A DNA stretch of 64,000 bases, from NCBI RefSeq assembly GCF_011604685.1, contig NZ_CP050063.1, forward strand, positions 6,675,001 to 6,739,000. Reading direction: 5' to 3'. This document shows, piece by piece, positions 22,701 through 29,455 of the stretch; position 1 is the first letter of the stretch; the number at the start of each line of letters is the position of its first letter. A model generated the notes under the pieces. The model saw only the letters and a program-made list of their open reading frames with translations, was not told where the DNA came from and made no database searches. The stretch comes from Spirosoma aureum (GTDB lineage Bacteria > Bacteroidota > Bacteroidia > Cytophagales > Spirosomataceae). The translations under genes and the position numbers were made by a program.

Positions 22701-24036
22701 TGGTGTTGTATATACCGATCAGGCGATCAGTTTTATTCCGACTGCTGAAGGGCGCGCTTTACCACCAGTTACCGATACAGTCTCTGTTGAGTATAGATAC
22801 GAGTATCAGCAGACCGACCATTTAGGCAACCTGCGCTCGGCCTGCCATTGCGGAGAGAAGTTTGATGAGACTGGCAAGTTGGTACCCACAAAGGGCATTG
22901 AAGACCAGCGCACGGTGGTGCAGGAAAACCACTACGACCCATGGGGCCTCAACTTAGCCGATATTGAAACCCAGCCCAGTAGTGGTCTGGACTGGTGGCA
23001 GTTTAACCGCGGTAGTGAAAAAGCATTTGGCCCCGATGGCAGTTTTCAGTATGACACAGATTTCCGCCAGTATGACCCCACAATCGGGCGATTTGGCGGG
23101 GCAGATGGGTTAGCAGGAGTGTTGCCGGGCATTAACCCATATATGTTTGGCTTTAATAGTCCGGCTGGTTTTAACGATCCGACTGGACTATTTGGAGAAG
23201 GACCAATAAATGGAGGTACCCTTAATGTTTTTGTCAATGTAACAGCAAAAAGCGGACCTGGTATAGTAGGGAGAGGATTAACCATGCTCCCCTCTGCGTT
23301 GAGTGTAGCCAGACCCCTATTAGCTGGTAGTATCCAAACGCCTACAATTAGCTCTTCGTCTGGAAAGGTGACGATGTCGGAGACTTATATAGGGGCTAAT
23401 AGATCATCACCCCAGCAGCGGAGCCTTGGCAAAAGGACGTATAATCAGAACAAGTTGGCAGCAGAAATCATGGCTGATCCAACTAACATGGGGAGTAGAG
23501 GTGGAGCGTTCTTTGCGATGTATGGTGCTGGTGCTGGGGTAGCTCAAGAGTTGACAGGTCAGGCAATAGCTAAAGTAGGAAGCTACATTTGGAAAGGATC
23601 CACTATCACTTTATATAGAGGTACAAGTACAGTCAGTGAACTGAGGGCATTCAATGAAACAGGAATGATTATGAGTGATGCTGCAACAAATGCTTATGTT
23701 GAATCTTCATACATATCACAGAGGATAGAGGCCATTAATGCAGGTATGAATGCGTCTCGTGCTGCTCATGCACGTCAAGTAGCTACCTGGTGGGGCGAAG
23801 AATCATCTTATGTACAGGCCCATTCGGCTTTCTCGCAAGAAATTGATGTATTCGGGCCACGTAGTATGACATCATGGACTGATAACTTAGGTGTAGCAAA
23901 ATCGTATATGAATGGAGGAAAGTTGTTCAGGACGACAGTAGGACGCTGGAAGGCTTTAAAGCAGACATTACCTGGTGCGAATGAAGGAGAGTATCTGATT
24001 AAACATGGAGTACGAGCTAAAGTTATTCGCAAATAA
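10780..24036 (+). CDS. giant secreted RHS-repeat polymorphic toxin with ART-like C-terminal tip
   Basis: A 4418-residue exported protein. Order: signal peptide (1 to about 20); an AT-rich-encoded N-terminal domain (to about 420); repeated Cys-rich Ig-like modules (about 420-1545) of the form SCGQ.ITL.G.CQGTGC; a GWLVD...IYIDG beta module (about 1547-1655); further Ig/PKD-like modules; two LamG/concanavalin-like domains (about 2377-2661 and 2685-2968); a DUF6443-like start of the RHS region (about 3200); YD repeats; and the RHS core end FRQYDPTIGRFGGADGLAG..DPTGLFG (4095-4139). The variable tip (4140-4418) has LYRGT (R4280), SMTSWT (4362-4367) and EGE (4402-4404), in the order of the R-S-E triad of ADP-ribosyltransferase toxins. 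The tip and the next gene are more AT-rich than the RHS core, as expected of exchangeable toxin cassettes. Toxin activity is inferred; the RHS architecture is clear. Confidence 0.9.
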   Translation: MKQFLLLFTLLGCSVSLFSTIHVIDELKRRPPLTAKLPVRPPTLRTSVKRVFRKPMENKGTQISIAGPAKLITDGPHNLSITGHLLKSASLPIQKLAGPDPIHFSMRANKTSVSIGEELEITITAELPPILPNQLFFFESQRSFSLKVLMPDGFEQTGGNYYDYLTGSLSVDRSKKEEYTIKGHFSEPINEPFILLRGVKDAGSSDLFEKKQQLYIKVVPNTPVSLAKAKTATGCVLQSQPIGIIYQTKKTNSKRLRSSETNSIIVKIKDSTRYEYSLDSINFQKNNLFSISNTTGFIFIRDTLDKTCTIRIPYWYKQKKHLKSILQNASLSTDNDESCYDPNLSVGLRCDGGTSIISADNCYPDGISIFIKWYINGSYDPSYDNIGDIHNPSLGTYQFYCSCGSMNPSNNQRTITGNECSAGSADSTTCNFTPTASTPATANCSTPITLTSSCSGSDCTGITTSWSGNGINADGTGTTPSTPGTYIYTLTMAKAGCDNQSTTTSVEVSCEDCTPLWENHYKECDTLNNYRWYERDNKLCSPTYGDERPGSILSGPITQVRVGANKTDLCGTETATLQASNCNGYFYWVEDASTTNPRQVSAGIYTAGCIGSCNTTTQSITITNGSNCTPTSNPCDFAPTASASPQSVSCGQSITLSGGCQGTGCADVSYQWTTTDWRDPNGQSTIHVTAPQLNQTIYYELTLSKPDCPNQSNHTATAAVDVTCGDCSPLWETTNTYQCTDNQLQQKQTATNCGQYQEQWLAIRSTANPITITPSSYSLCNGSVMLTLTGCTGAIAWADSPYNTPNLNGYDSRQIDQAGTYTAFCYGSSGLSCDYTQTSINIDSCTPTNGPCAFSASVSPARSTVLCSNTTTFQGVCTGECAGVYYNWNGPNLNGETNADLTLTPNTAGIFVYTFSVSKLGCDNVATTTAQLDVSCTPPANPCDFAPTASATPQTVTCGQPITLIGGCQGTGCDGVVYRWSTTGWTDLTGQASLTLTAPNANQPLYYELGLTKDNCPNEAEDATSVAITISCTSPANPCDFTSGASTPATALCNSSITLTGSCSGAGCNGVTYSWSGNGISGSNVNNTITTPGASGTYIYTLTMAKAGCDNQSTTTSVEVSCEDCTPLWENHYKECDTLNNYRWYERDNKPCSPTYGDERPGSILSGPITQVRVGANKTDLCGTETATLQASNCNGYFYWVEDASTTNPRQVSAGIYTAGCIGSCNTTTQSITITNGSNCTPTSDSCAFSASVNPANSSILCNTTTILQGVCSGECGGVSHQWEGPNLNGETNADLTLTPNTAGTFVYTFSISKLGCAHVATATAQLNVSCGCTPTWEVTSDYRCEEGQLQRKWTNTNLDCPTYTDEWRNSDPKASPITITPSSYTLCNGSVMLTLTGCTGAIAWADSPYNTPNLNGYDSRQIDQAGTYTAFCYGSSGLSCDYTQTWVTIDTCTETTCSLTATASASPQSISCGQPITLSGDCQGIDCGNVIYTWLGQGVTEQAGSSLTLTAPATTGTYEYTLTLGKSGCSNTVQATTQITVSCQEPSALTGTVDETTCTRIRGWLVDVNNDEQSQKVRIYIDGVLQATVWADGPRPDVRAYINQVHGATGTYDKFEFNWAVPTVFEQGRHEVRVTDTTGNWEFSSHPLFFGADAPTLTPTSTTICAGQSATLTAGCTAGEVVWSNGGTGNVLITGNLTATISYTATCNAEGCLSPSATVTVVVIQRPVFGFSAAGSNLIPVAASTTNGPANMTAIICSGDYLTLSDLSWPSSNVRLIEHFMSNGVAGLPTTRPMNDLDAATAASIFNQRHGPYTVDTTGIEGTIIESFTPYVDTNGNNQYDSDIDCTGDSITLFYQIIPTPAKPVVVTASCGAISTARSVTLTASGCSDMVKWELSSGTSTGPAVVVHVSQTTTFGARCTNAANCQSDTAAVTVHFLNLQAPTVATSTLAICSGESVTLSANGCESGTTIKWSNGMTGSSITFNPATTTTYYAICQLDCAESSNSNQVQIMVRPGPTVSGIRSYTTGQTISLTATAADATSYIWYGPAGFTSTGAHLRIFGANTNMSGSYTVVASYAEGGCSPSTEVIITVNGPVIQTQTITPSIVCAESILSIPFSTTGDFDAGNKFTAQLSDSSGSFSSPLSIGETTPGSDTSSPISATLPASVPPGNGYRIRVISSNPLTEGEVSPTVLTINALPTAPTLMTSGTQVCSGTSVTLTATCSAGTVRWSTNDSGPVLITPALTSNQSYSATCEQSTYCVSLPASVSLTTIGSLTIGEPLVICTSSSTTAIGSIVVSTTLSQPNQLVVQYQLESQQTPDSYSVVSPWSSSTATLTNLPVGQYRLSVRGVNQDVPEPTTSCGLVTKSIRIDALSARASSYSTTSGSPVSLWVEGTPFNNGNALWTNEGATFSPSSQPQGLTNTFTWEAWVKPDNNLSGDNTNENYVLYPWFDGANYSSAYAGLGIATGKDGIRLVGHTANYLQQILDYRISITDWTHIAVVFQDNVATLLINGQVKASNVTPPQGKIMYPSNYVTGLPWSRDFGRYKGAVDEVRLWNTARSTTEIARDYKQVLGGQETGLLAYWRFEFVDEAGVTPATGNSGLSATVGGNPETHALVPGVNTDLTAQTSVVTWTAMPGSQTFTGNTISVSPTQSTTYTVTRSDLACSVPIAISVVQAPCNLTAVANSYSIVAGSPVSLWIEGTPFNSSNALYTNQGLTFTPSSQPQSLTGTFTWEAWIKPDVNLSGDNTNERYVLYPRYDGSVYSSTYAGLGIAAGKDGIRLVGHTANYLQQILDYRTPITDWTHVAVVFQNNVATLLIDGIAKVSNMSPPQNKIIYPYNYITGVPDGEYGRYWGAVDEVRLWNTARSTTDIARDYKRLLTGQEAGLLSYWQFESIADNKTQTTGTAALSAALGGSSDSYKLVTGINTATAIQTDVVSWTALPGGQTFTGNTIAVTPAKSTTYVVSRSSNPTCTTSVGISVGILPCSFSLVGSATPTSLSCGSPVSLSVAPSGPVSATAGTITYAWSGPGPDSLMSFTQSGQSFTTVPASATTSAGVSTTYTSTTGISTVATSGSSVATYSVTATQGFCTTSGSVSVVLTGAPSLSVSSPQAIYREGESLTLTAAMSSTVAGPIVYDWTGPNSYTGTGQKVTVPKATTAMAGSYTVVATIPSGCTISASLLVKIIPDSCSCQDCDAPEWQSETISVGPDNTGTDYANIVENTYLAPTPSIGGTTEIRQQITYLDGFGRPIQINQTSASPSGKDIVLPIEYDGFGRAIKNYLPYTDAAGGGFKANAVSIQSSFYQGLKGDGAAFSTTLLEQSPLQRLTQQGSIGAAWQPNGADANKTGVIKEAYRHNTETNIPQLTSAYSGNNWTLSRYAANQLFVNETKDATNNKVEEFTDLFGQTICKKVYSGAEVLTTYYAYDDFGRLRFTFPPKAAQKLESQADGSVDFTSTATVKDQIFWYVYDARGRVVEKKTPDAALEEMVYNLHDQVVLYRNGMHRSKSQWMYSKYDEVGRIISKGVYASANSRDVEQAAVTNSFSPVPEFGDAAYPTSGVTELSKNYYDDYAFTGKKSPDQPTEFGLGTLATESGPITLIGKLTGTKETILKASGAAATAKTDLLTTYYYDQYGRVVQTRQENHLGGEDLSSVRLDFAGRTLETKLTTNAFNKTTHVWTRNTYDRGNRLKMTCQRINDGKKEPVGRFTYNELGEVTEKWQGCKMQVITYQTDIRGRLTSINSSDPVQLKANKQFFGMKLEYTIDDNVSAQVWGSVPHLRTGATLPAKRRYEYSYDPIGRLKGANYTGASENFSVSGINYDLNGNLLSMVRRVSTPSLGDSPNEDNLSYTYAPNSNQLRNVQDAGVATPTNPKKAHYFNDRNQTADDGNRTDFTDADDYAYDAAGNLIRDLNRDIRSIDYNVLGLPETITFGNQTKIYYLYTSGGDKLQKQGAYLPSEQAGPIQAEQYSQKQIDYSSGVVYTDQAISFIPTAEGRALPPVTDTVSVEYRYEYQQTDHLGNLRSACHCGEKFDETGKLVPTKGIEDQRTVVQENHYDPWGLNLADIETQPSSGLDWWQFNRGSEKAFGPDGSFQYDTDFRQYDPTIGRFGGADGLAGVLPGINPYMFGFNSPAGFNDPTGLFGEGPINGGTLNVFVNVTAKSGPGIVGRGLTMLPSALSVARPLLAGSIQTPTISSSSGKVTMSETYIGANRSSPQQRSLGKRTYNQNKLAAEIMADPTNMGSRGGAFFAMYGAGAGVAQELTGQAIAKVGSYIWKGSTITLYRGTSTVSELRAFNETGMIMSDAATNAYVESSYISQRIEAINAGMNASRAAHARQVATWWGEESSYVQAHSAFSQEIDVFGPRSMTSWTDNLGVAKSYMNGGKLFRTTVGRWKALKQTLPGANEGEYLIKHGVRAKVIRK
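12227..12675 (+). repeat. 449-bp direct repeat, copy A
   Basis: Identical to 14063-14511 except for four substitutions (about 99%). The offset of 1836 bp is a whole number of codons (612), so both copies read in the same frame. It encodes part of an Ig-like module plus a Cys-rich linker (CTPLWENHYKEC...). Confidence 0.95.
13112..13289 (+). repeat. 178-bp identical direct repeat, copy A
   Basis: Identical over 178 bp to 14936-15113 (offset 1824 bp, 608 codons), with more diverged similarity beyond both ends. It encodes a Cys-bearing module containing LCNGSVMLTLTGCTGAIAW. Confidence 0.93.
14063..14511 (+). repeat. 449-bp direct repeat, copy B
   Basis: Second copy of the segment at 12227-12675. 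Flanking sequences differ sharply at both ends, so the boundaries of the duplicated or converted tract are well defined. Confidence 0.95.
14936..15113 (+). repeat. 178-bp identical direct repeat, copy B
   Basis: Second copy of 13112-13289. Its offset differs by 12 bp from that of the 449-bp repeat, so the two tracts are separate copy events, or one larger event followed by small in-frame indels. Confidence 0.93.
17908..19683 (+). repeat. tandem LamG-domain duplication
   Basis: Two in-frame copies (17908-18764 and 18832-19683, offset 924 bp) encode LamG/concanavalin-like domains with the motifs TFTWEAW.KPD, DWTH.AVVFQ, VDEVRLWNTARSTT and GLL.YW.FE. The copies are clearly homologous but diverged, so they are older than the near-identical repeats upstream. 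Confidence 0.85.
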
Positions 24037-24043
24037 AAGATGT

Positions 24044-24529
24044 ATGAAAAAAATAAAAGCAGAAAATGTGGATTATGGCTATCTCTTGTCGAGAGATGAG
24101 ATTCCAATCGAATTTGAGGGGGATGTTGTGGAAGATTATTTTCTGGATCGCCGTGAACTTATTACAGCCTTGCGGAGTGGTCCAGATACACGCATTGTTC
24201 TTACTAGGCTCAGCAAAGGGTTTTGGGTTGTTGATATTTTGTTTTGGGATGATTCCACTGACTTACTTCAGCTTGATGCTGGCGTATTAGCTGGAACTTA
24301 TTCTGATGCACAATTTGTCAATTCCATTCATGTTTATCCTGTCAATACAATATGCTTCAACTGTAATCATATATGGGAATCATTAGCTATATCGAGAGGT
24401 GATTATGTTGGAGCACCAGGTTTGTTATTGAAAAAAAAAACACAGAGGCACTTATTACGATGCCCAATTTGTGGAAATTCCTTTAGCATTGCCGTCGTGA
24501 AAATCATTGGCGAACATAAGGCAGCATAG
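24044..24529 (+). CDS. candidate immunity protein with zinc ribbon
   Basis: 161 residues from the ATG at 24044 (MKKIKAENVD), 7 bp after the toxin stop; an earlier in-frame ATG at 24005 would overlap the toxin by 32 bp. No signal peptide, so it should stay in the cytoplasm. The first 100 residues are acidic and alpha/beta in character. The C-terminal part carries a four-Cys zinc-ribbon pattern, CFNC (C104, C107) and CPIC (C140, C143). Position immediately after an RHS toxin tip, and the same AT-rich composition as that tip, are the classical marks of an immunity gene. I recognise no named immunity family, and neutralisation of the ART-like tip is an inference. Confidence 0.75.
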   Translation: MKKIKAENVDYGYLLSRDEIPIEFEGDVVEDYFLDRRELITALRSGPDTRIVLTRLSKGFWVVDILFWDDSTDLLQLDAGVLAGTYSDAQFVNSIHVYPVNTICFNCNHIWESLAISRGDYVGAPGLLLKKKTQRHLLRCPICGNSFSIAVVKIIGEHKAA

Positions 24530-24587
24530 ATTAATGATCGGATTATATTGAATTTTCAGTATATAATGGCACTGGATTTGATTATCA

Positions 24588-24761
24588 ATGTATAGCAACC
24601 AAAAAACACCTGAATTGGCTAATAAAAAGTTCTCCTTCGAAACCGGTAACCGTCGTTTCAAGGATGCAAATTCTGGGAAGGAAAAAGCATTTATTAGCTT
24701 CGATAAAACCGAGACAGTTTACCCAAATTTACCGAAAGACCAGATGGATAATACGAGTTAA
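24588..24761 (+). CDS. small ORF (57 aa) after the immunity gene
   Basis: An open frame of 57 codons starting MYSNQKTPELANKKFSFETG and rich in Lys, Phe, Asp and Asn. It has no recognised motif. It occupies the 295-bp gap between the immunity gene and the next outer-membrane gene. Residual toxin or immunity cassettes often lie in this position after RHS genes, so it could be a remnant or a genuine small protein. Coding status uncertain. Confidence 0.3.
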   Translation: MYSNQKTPELANKKFSFETGNRRFKDANSGKEKAFISFDKTETVYPNLPKDQMDNTS

Positions 24762-24824
24762 TAGTAGTTGATTACCTGCCAATACAGCTTAATTTAAAAT
24801 ACTTTTTACCCACCGATATATCCA

Positions 24825-25466
24825 ATGAAAAAGTTTTATTTTTTTACCTTATTCACTACTTTCTGGCTGGTCCAACAATACGCTGTTGCGCAGAAGGCAA
24901 GCACCATCACTCATCAAACGGGCCTCAAAGCGGGGCTTAACCTCTCCCGTTGGGCAGAGGGTGGTAACGGGCAAAGTTACCCGGTTTACAGCTATCGGTT
25001 GTTTAACTCTAACGTTCCGGGCCTGCAAATTGGCGTGTGGCACCAGTTCACGCTATCAAAAAAGATGGCAGTGGCCACCGAGTTGTATTTTGCCACCAAA
25101 GGCCGTTCATTTAATTACATATTGAATGACGAAGACAAGTCACACCAGGAACGAACGTTGGGTCTGACGCTACCCGTTCTATTATGCTATCAGCTAGTGC
25201 CAAAGCTTAGTATCAAGGCTGGCCCTGCTGTCAATTACATGCTTACAAAAACCATCACGTTTGATTTATTGCGGAGCCTTCTCTATATCTCCAGTTGGGA
25301 TATTTCGGCAATGGCTGGGCTATCGTATCAGCTGAATAATCGTTGGAGTACTGATCTTCGTTATGAATATGGCTTCGGCAATATGTTAAATCATGAGCCT
25401 CCAGGCTATAAAAAGATTCAGAATCGCTCACTGCAGTTGTCGGTACAGTACCAGCTTGGTCGATAA
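24825..25466 (+). CDS. outer-membrane beta-barrel protein
   Basis: 213 residues with a signal peptide (MKKFYFFTLFTTFWLVQQYAVAQ). The rest alternates hydrophobic and polar residues in short strands: GLKAGLNLS near the start, LGLTLPVLLCYQL, LSIKAGPAVNYML, ISAMAGLSYQL, TDLRYEYGFG and a closing SLQLSVQYQLGR ending near Arg. This is the pattern of the small PorT-like / OMP_b-brl family of Bacteroidetes. It lies between the toxin/immunity pair and a second RHS-like gene on the same strand and may be part of the same surface-protein cluster. Its role is unknown. Confidence 0.8.
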   Translation: MKKFYFFTLFTTFWLVQQYAVAQKASTITHQTGLKAGLNLSRWAEGGNGQSYPVYSYRLFNSNVPGLQIGVWHQFTLSKKMAVATELYFATKGRSFNYILNDEDKSHQERTLGLTLPVLLCYQLVPKLSIKAGPAVNYMLTKTITFDLLRSLLYISSWDISAMAGLSYQLNNRWSTDLRYEYGFGNMLNHEPPGYKKIQNRSLQLSVQYQLGR

Positions 25467-25523
25467 GCAGGTTTACCTGTCCGGTTCAGTGGTCATCCAC
25501 CGTAGAACACCATAACCAATCCC

Positions 25524-28500
25524 ATGAAGTACTTTCTTGCTTTATTTATCGCTGCCTTCTGGCAGCTAGGGGGCGCTACGTCTTATGCCCAGGCAACCGT
25601 CGATCAGTCAACGGGTCGACTAAGTGTTAACATGCCTATTTATACCCTAACGGAAGGGAATCTTAGCGTTCCTGTAACCCTTAGCTACGATGGGTCCGGT
25701 ATTGCGGTAGATGCTGCTGCTTCGGGCGTAGGACTGAACTGGCAACTTAATGCGGGCGGCTTCATTAGCAGGCAGGTTCGTGGCTATGCTGATGAAGGAA
25801 ACATACGAATGAGCCCACAGGCAGGATCGGTGAATATATATAAAGGGTATCTCCTATCCGGTTATCCTTCCGATTCGGCTTTTGCCTTTCTGAAAGATTT
25901 CGAACCGGACGTATTTACCCTGTCATTAAATGGGCTGGTTATCAGCTTCATGCTAAAACAGCAGGATAATACGATCAAAGCTGTTCTGCTCAACAATGAT
26001 GTTGATATAGATATACAAATAGTAAAAACTACACAAGGTACGTTTGATAACTGCTATGAACCGATCGACCTGGCTTTTTGGGAGCTGGGGCATCAAGCTG
26101 CTGAGAGCAGTTCGTATGGGGGCTTCTCCAGTTTTGTCGTTACGACTACTGATGGCCTAAAATACTATTTTGGAGAGACTGCCAATGAGCGGGAATACAG
26201 TTTTTCAAAGAAGCAGCTGGAACTTCAGGAATATGATTTACGAAGAAATAGCTTTTCGGAAAAACAACTAAATATATACCCGTCTACAACCCCTACTACA
26301 TGGCGAATATCAAGAATTGTTAATCCTAAAAATAACAATACACAAGAATATCAATCTATAAAATTTACCTATAAAAGAACACACCAGCGTATTCAACTAA
26401 GTGCTTATAATAAATCATTTAGTCCGGTATCAAGTTCGTGCCAGGATTTACCAAAAATCACGTCGAGTGATGACGAATATTTCGCTTACAAATGTGATTT
26501 GATATCAATAAAAGGTACGCTTTCTGAAATCACTATCAACGACACCAATATTCCAACACCGACAAACATCTCGTCCGTAATTTCAGGCAATACTGGTAGT
26601 GATTTTTCGATCTATGCGCGGTATGATTTACTACCACTTAATTTGCCGTCAACGATAAAAACCTGGTGTTACCCTAAAGAACCTGATTTTAAAGTAACTG
26701 ATAAAGTCATAGCAAACCCATTTATATGCCCACCAACACAATCCATCAATCACATTATCATTAACGACTTGACGAGTGGCAAAAAAAATGGAATGTATTT
26801 ACACCATAATTATTTTGACTCGTATACGCGCAATCTGTCAAACTCGACCACAGACATTCAGCCAAACTCCCGCTTAAATTTAAAAGGAATTTACCCAATT
26901 AAATTCAATAGTGATGGCACTACCGAATTAATGCCAGGTTATACGTTTGGTTATGAGGCAGGCCCACTACCTAAAGTAACCTCACTAGCCAGAGATCATT
27001 GGGGGTATTATAACGGGCAAGATGCAAACAACGTTAATGGGACTCTTTATAATTTTACAACTAGTACTAACACGGGCCCTTCATGCCCTGAAAAATCCGC
27101 CAATCTAGATGCAGTAGCGTCGTCTGCCACAGTAGGAGTTCTGAAGTATATACGCTTTCCGACCGGAGGACAACAAGGCTATGAATATGAGTTACATGAT
27201 AGCTATAACTTCGCCAGGCCGATTGGTGGATTAAGGGCGAAAATTGTTCGAACAATTGAAAATATTAGCGGTAAGGAAAGCCGAACCACTTACACTTATA
27301 AAAATAAGAGTAACACAGCTTCTTCGGGTTATCTGGCTGTATGTCCGCTTTATGGACTAGAGCGTTCAAGGTTGGATAACAATTTACAGTGGACTACTGA
27401 CTATTATGTACAACCAGACATCTACTCAACTATACTATCTCGATTCACATACGGCAGCTACATCGCTTATGAGAACGTTCGGGAAGAAATGGTCAATGAA
27501 AGCAACGAGACGCTTGGCTATACGGACTATGAATTTTTGAATTGGTCCGATAGCCAAAGCGTAAATACTTGTTCCATTCAGAGTGGGGAAGAGATTTATA
27601 ACAATCCATTCTCCAATTTACCTATCAATGCCTGCGACGATGAGTTTTTTGGATTTTTCAAATCCCCTTCAGTAGCTTACCCCTATGTCCCATCTAATTT
27701 AAATGCCCCCAGGTATGCCTTCTGGCAGGGAAAGCTAAAAAGTGTGCGTATATACCGCGTCTCATCTGGTCAGGCCGAATTGCTTCAGGAAACAACTTAT
27801 AATTATTTACTAACTGAAAAAACGGATTGTGAAGGGTTGGAGGGCGGCTTGTTTATGGCCCCTACTTACATTAAAATAGGTACAATCACCAATGGTATTA
27901 ATCCGCAGCCTATTGCACAAGTACTAAATTCAGCTTCATCTATTTCAGGATATGCCCAAACAGGTACAGGGCTTTTTGCTCCAGCATTTACAGTTGCTAC
28001 TACGGCTTTAGGTTTTGCCTCGTTTGCATTGAGTTATGCCGCTTTTATTATTCAATGGTTGAGCGTATTCTCTACGACTTATATAGAAGATGATAGCCAA
28101 TATTACATTGAAAAATATAAAACTCCTGTAAGTGAAATCCGACTTGTTAAGAGCGTAGCGCGTACCTTCAATCCATCGAATGTCAGTGCAGCACCGATTG
28201 AAATTGCTACTGATTATGTTTATGGTAGCTCGCTCCATAAGCAGGTAACCGCTGCGAAGACCTACAATACTGCAAATCCTGGCAATTTGCTATCGGAACA
28301 GCTAGTAAAATATTCACTAGACTACCTTACTGGCTCTTCCTGCATTACTACTTCCAGCGAAGATCTGGCAGGTATAATAGCCTTACAGAGCCGGAAAGCA
28401 CTTGTTCCGATTGAGGTGGTTAATAAACGGAATGGCCGAGTAATTGGAGGGCACTATTTCCAATACTATGGTATATCCGGCAAAGAAGGATTATTACGCG

Positions 28501-29420
28501 CGGTATATGCGCTGGAACTAAGTTCTCCAATACCATCGGCTTCATTTGCTATCTCAAATTCAGATGCCTCATGCTCATTTAGTAAAGATGCTAACTACAA
28601 AATTCAATATCAGATCAATGAGTATAACAACGGGGGCCTGGCAACCTCTACGAAGAAAATAAATGAAGGTGGAACATCTCTGTTTACTTTTGGCAGTGAC
28701 AATTTCCTTCCAATTGAAACAAAGTATAGGTCTGGTTCCAAGCAGTATATCCAAAAATATGAATACCATGTTCCTCTTTGGGGACCCAGTAAGATAACCA
28801 GTTCGGATAACTCTGTGGTTAATTATACCTATGATGAGTTGGGACGACCTAAAGCAATACAGGATCATAATAATGATGTTTTAAAAACATATGCTTACAA
28901 TTTTAAATCAGTCGCATTTGGTCCAGCCGTTGTGGGCACAATTCCGGGCCAATATGGGACGGTTGGCCAGCAATATTCTTATACAGCTCCCTACTCTTTA
29001 TTTGATTATTCCTCTGAAAATTCTACTTCAATTACAATCGACCCTACAGGACTACCTAGCTGGTTGGTAGCTACGGCTAATACAATAAGCGGCACACCAC
29101 CAGCCGATGCTATCGGAAATACATACACCATAAATGTACGGGCAACAGGTAGTAACGGGTCTGTTACGACTATTTCATATATACTCCGAATTAGCAACTG
29201 TTCCGGCATCGATCCTTACATCGTAACGGGTACGTTTTCGTCGTCTACACCGGTATCACTCAACGCCATTAATCGGATGGAGACGGATGCGAATCAGCCT
29301 GTTACGATAAATCCAGAAGCAACAGTACAGTTAAAAGCCGGACAACTTATTCAACTTAAACCGGGCTTCACCATTAAGCCGGGGGCTACCTTCCGGGCTT
29401 ATAATGGGCCTTGCAATTAA
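25524..29420 (+). CDS. secreted RHS/YD-repeat-like protein without toxin tip
   Basis: 1298 residues with a signal peptide (MKYFLALFIAAFWQLGGATSYAQ). The N-terminal part, beginning TVDQSTGRLSVNMPIYTL and continuing with LSYDGSGIAVDAAASGVGLNW, matches the conserved start of Bacteroidetes RHS-like surface proteins. A few YD-type motifs are visible (NYTYDELGRPKAIQDHN near 1103-1119), then a putative Ig-like module (about 1135-1230) with GLPSWL and SGTPP, then a C-terminal segment with repeated QLKPG/KPG turns (about 1235-1298). There is no RHS core end (PxxxGLFG) and no toxin tip. The middle of the gene (about 26200-28100) is AT-rich. It could be a scaffold or adhesin partner of the giant RHS protein; function unknown. 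Confidence 0.78.
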   Translation: MKYFLALFIAAFWQLGGATSYAQATVDQSTGRLSVNMPIYTLTEGNLSVPVTLSYDGSGIAVDAAASGVGLNWQLNAGGFISRQVRGYADEGNIRMSPQAGSVNIYKGYLLSGYPSDSAFAFLKDFEPDVFTLSLNGLVISFMLKQQDNTIKAVLLNNDVDIDIQIVKTTQGTFDNCYEPIDLAFWELGHQAAESSSYGGFSSFVVTTTDGLKYYFGETANEREYSFSKKQLELQEYDLRRNSFSEKQLNIYPSTTPTTWRISRIVNPKNNNTQEYQSIKFTYKRTHQRIQLSAYNKSFSPVSSSCQDLPKITSSDDEYFAYKCDLISIKGTLSEITINDTNIPTPTNISSVISGNTGSDFSIYARYDLLPLNLPSTIKTWCYPKEPDFKVTDKVIANPFICPPTQSINHIIINDLTSGKKNGMYLHHNYFDSYTRNLSNSTTDIQPNSRLNLKGIYPIKFNSDGTTELMPGYTFGYEAGPLPKVTSLARDHWGYYNGQDANNVNGTLYNFTTSTNTGPSCPEKSANLDAVASSATVGVLKYIRFPTGGQQGYEYELHDSYNFARPIGGLRAKIVRTIENISGKESRTTYTYKNKSNTASSGYLAVCPLYGLERSRLDNNLQWTTDYYVQPDIYSTILSRFTYGSYIAYENVREEMVNESNETLGYTDYEFLNWSDSQSVNTCSIQSGEEIYNNPFSNLPINACDDEFFGFFKSPSVAYPYVPSNLNAPRYAFWQGKLKSVRIYRVSSGQAELLQETTYNYLLTEKTDCEGLEGGLFMAPTYIKIGTITNGINPQPIAQVLNSASSISGYAQTGTGLFAPAFTVATTALGFASFALSYAAFIIQWLSVFSTTYIEDDSQYYIEKYKTPVSEIRLVKSVARTFNPSNVSAAPIEIATDYVYGSSLHKQVTAAKTYNTANPGNLLSEQLVKYSLDYLTGSSCITTSSEDLAGIIALQSRKALVPIEVVNKRNGRVIGGHYFQYYGISGKEGLLRAVYALELSSPIPSASFAISNSDASCSFSKDANYKIQYQINEYNNGGLATSTKKINEGGTSLFTFGSDNFLPIETKYRSGSKQYIQKYEYHVPLWGPSKITSSDNSVVNYTYDELGRPKAIQDHNNDVLKTYAYNFKSVAFGPAVVGTIPGQYGTVGQQYSYTAPYSLFDYSSENSTSITIDPTGLPSWLVATANTISGTPPADAIGNTYTINVRATGSNGSVTTISYILRISNCSGIDPYIVTGTFSSSTPVSLNAINRMETDANQPVTINPEATVQLKAGQLIQLKPGFTIKPGATFRAYNGPCN

Positions 29421-29455
29421 TTAATCAATCTACAACCATTTTACCAACCACCGTA

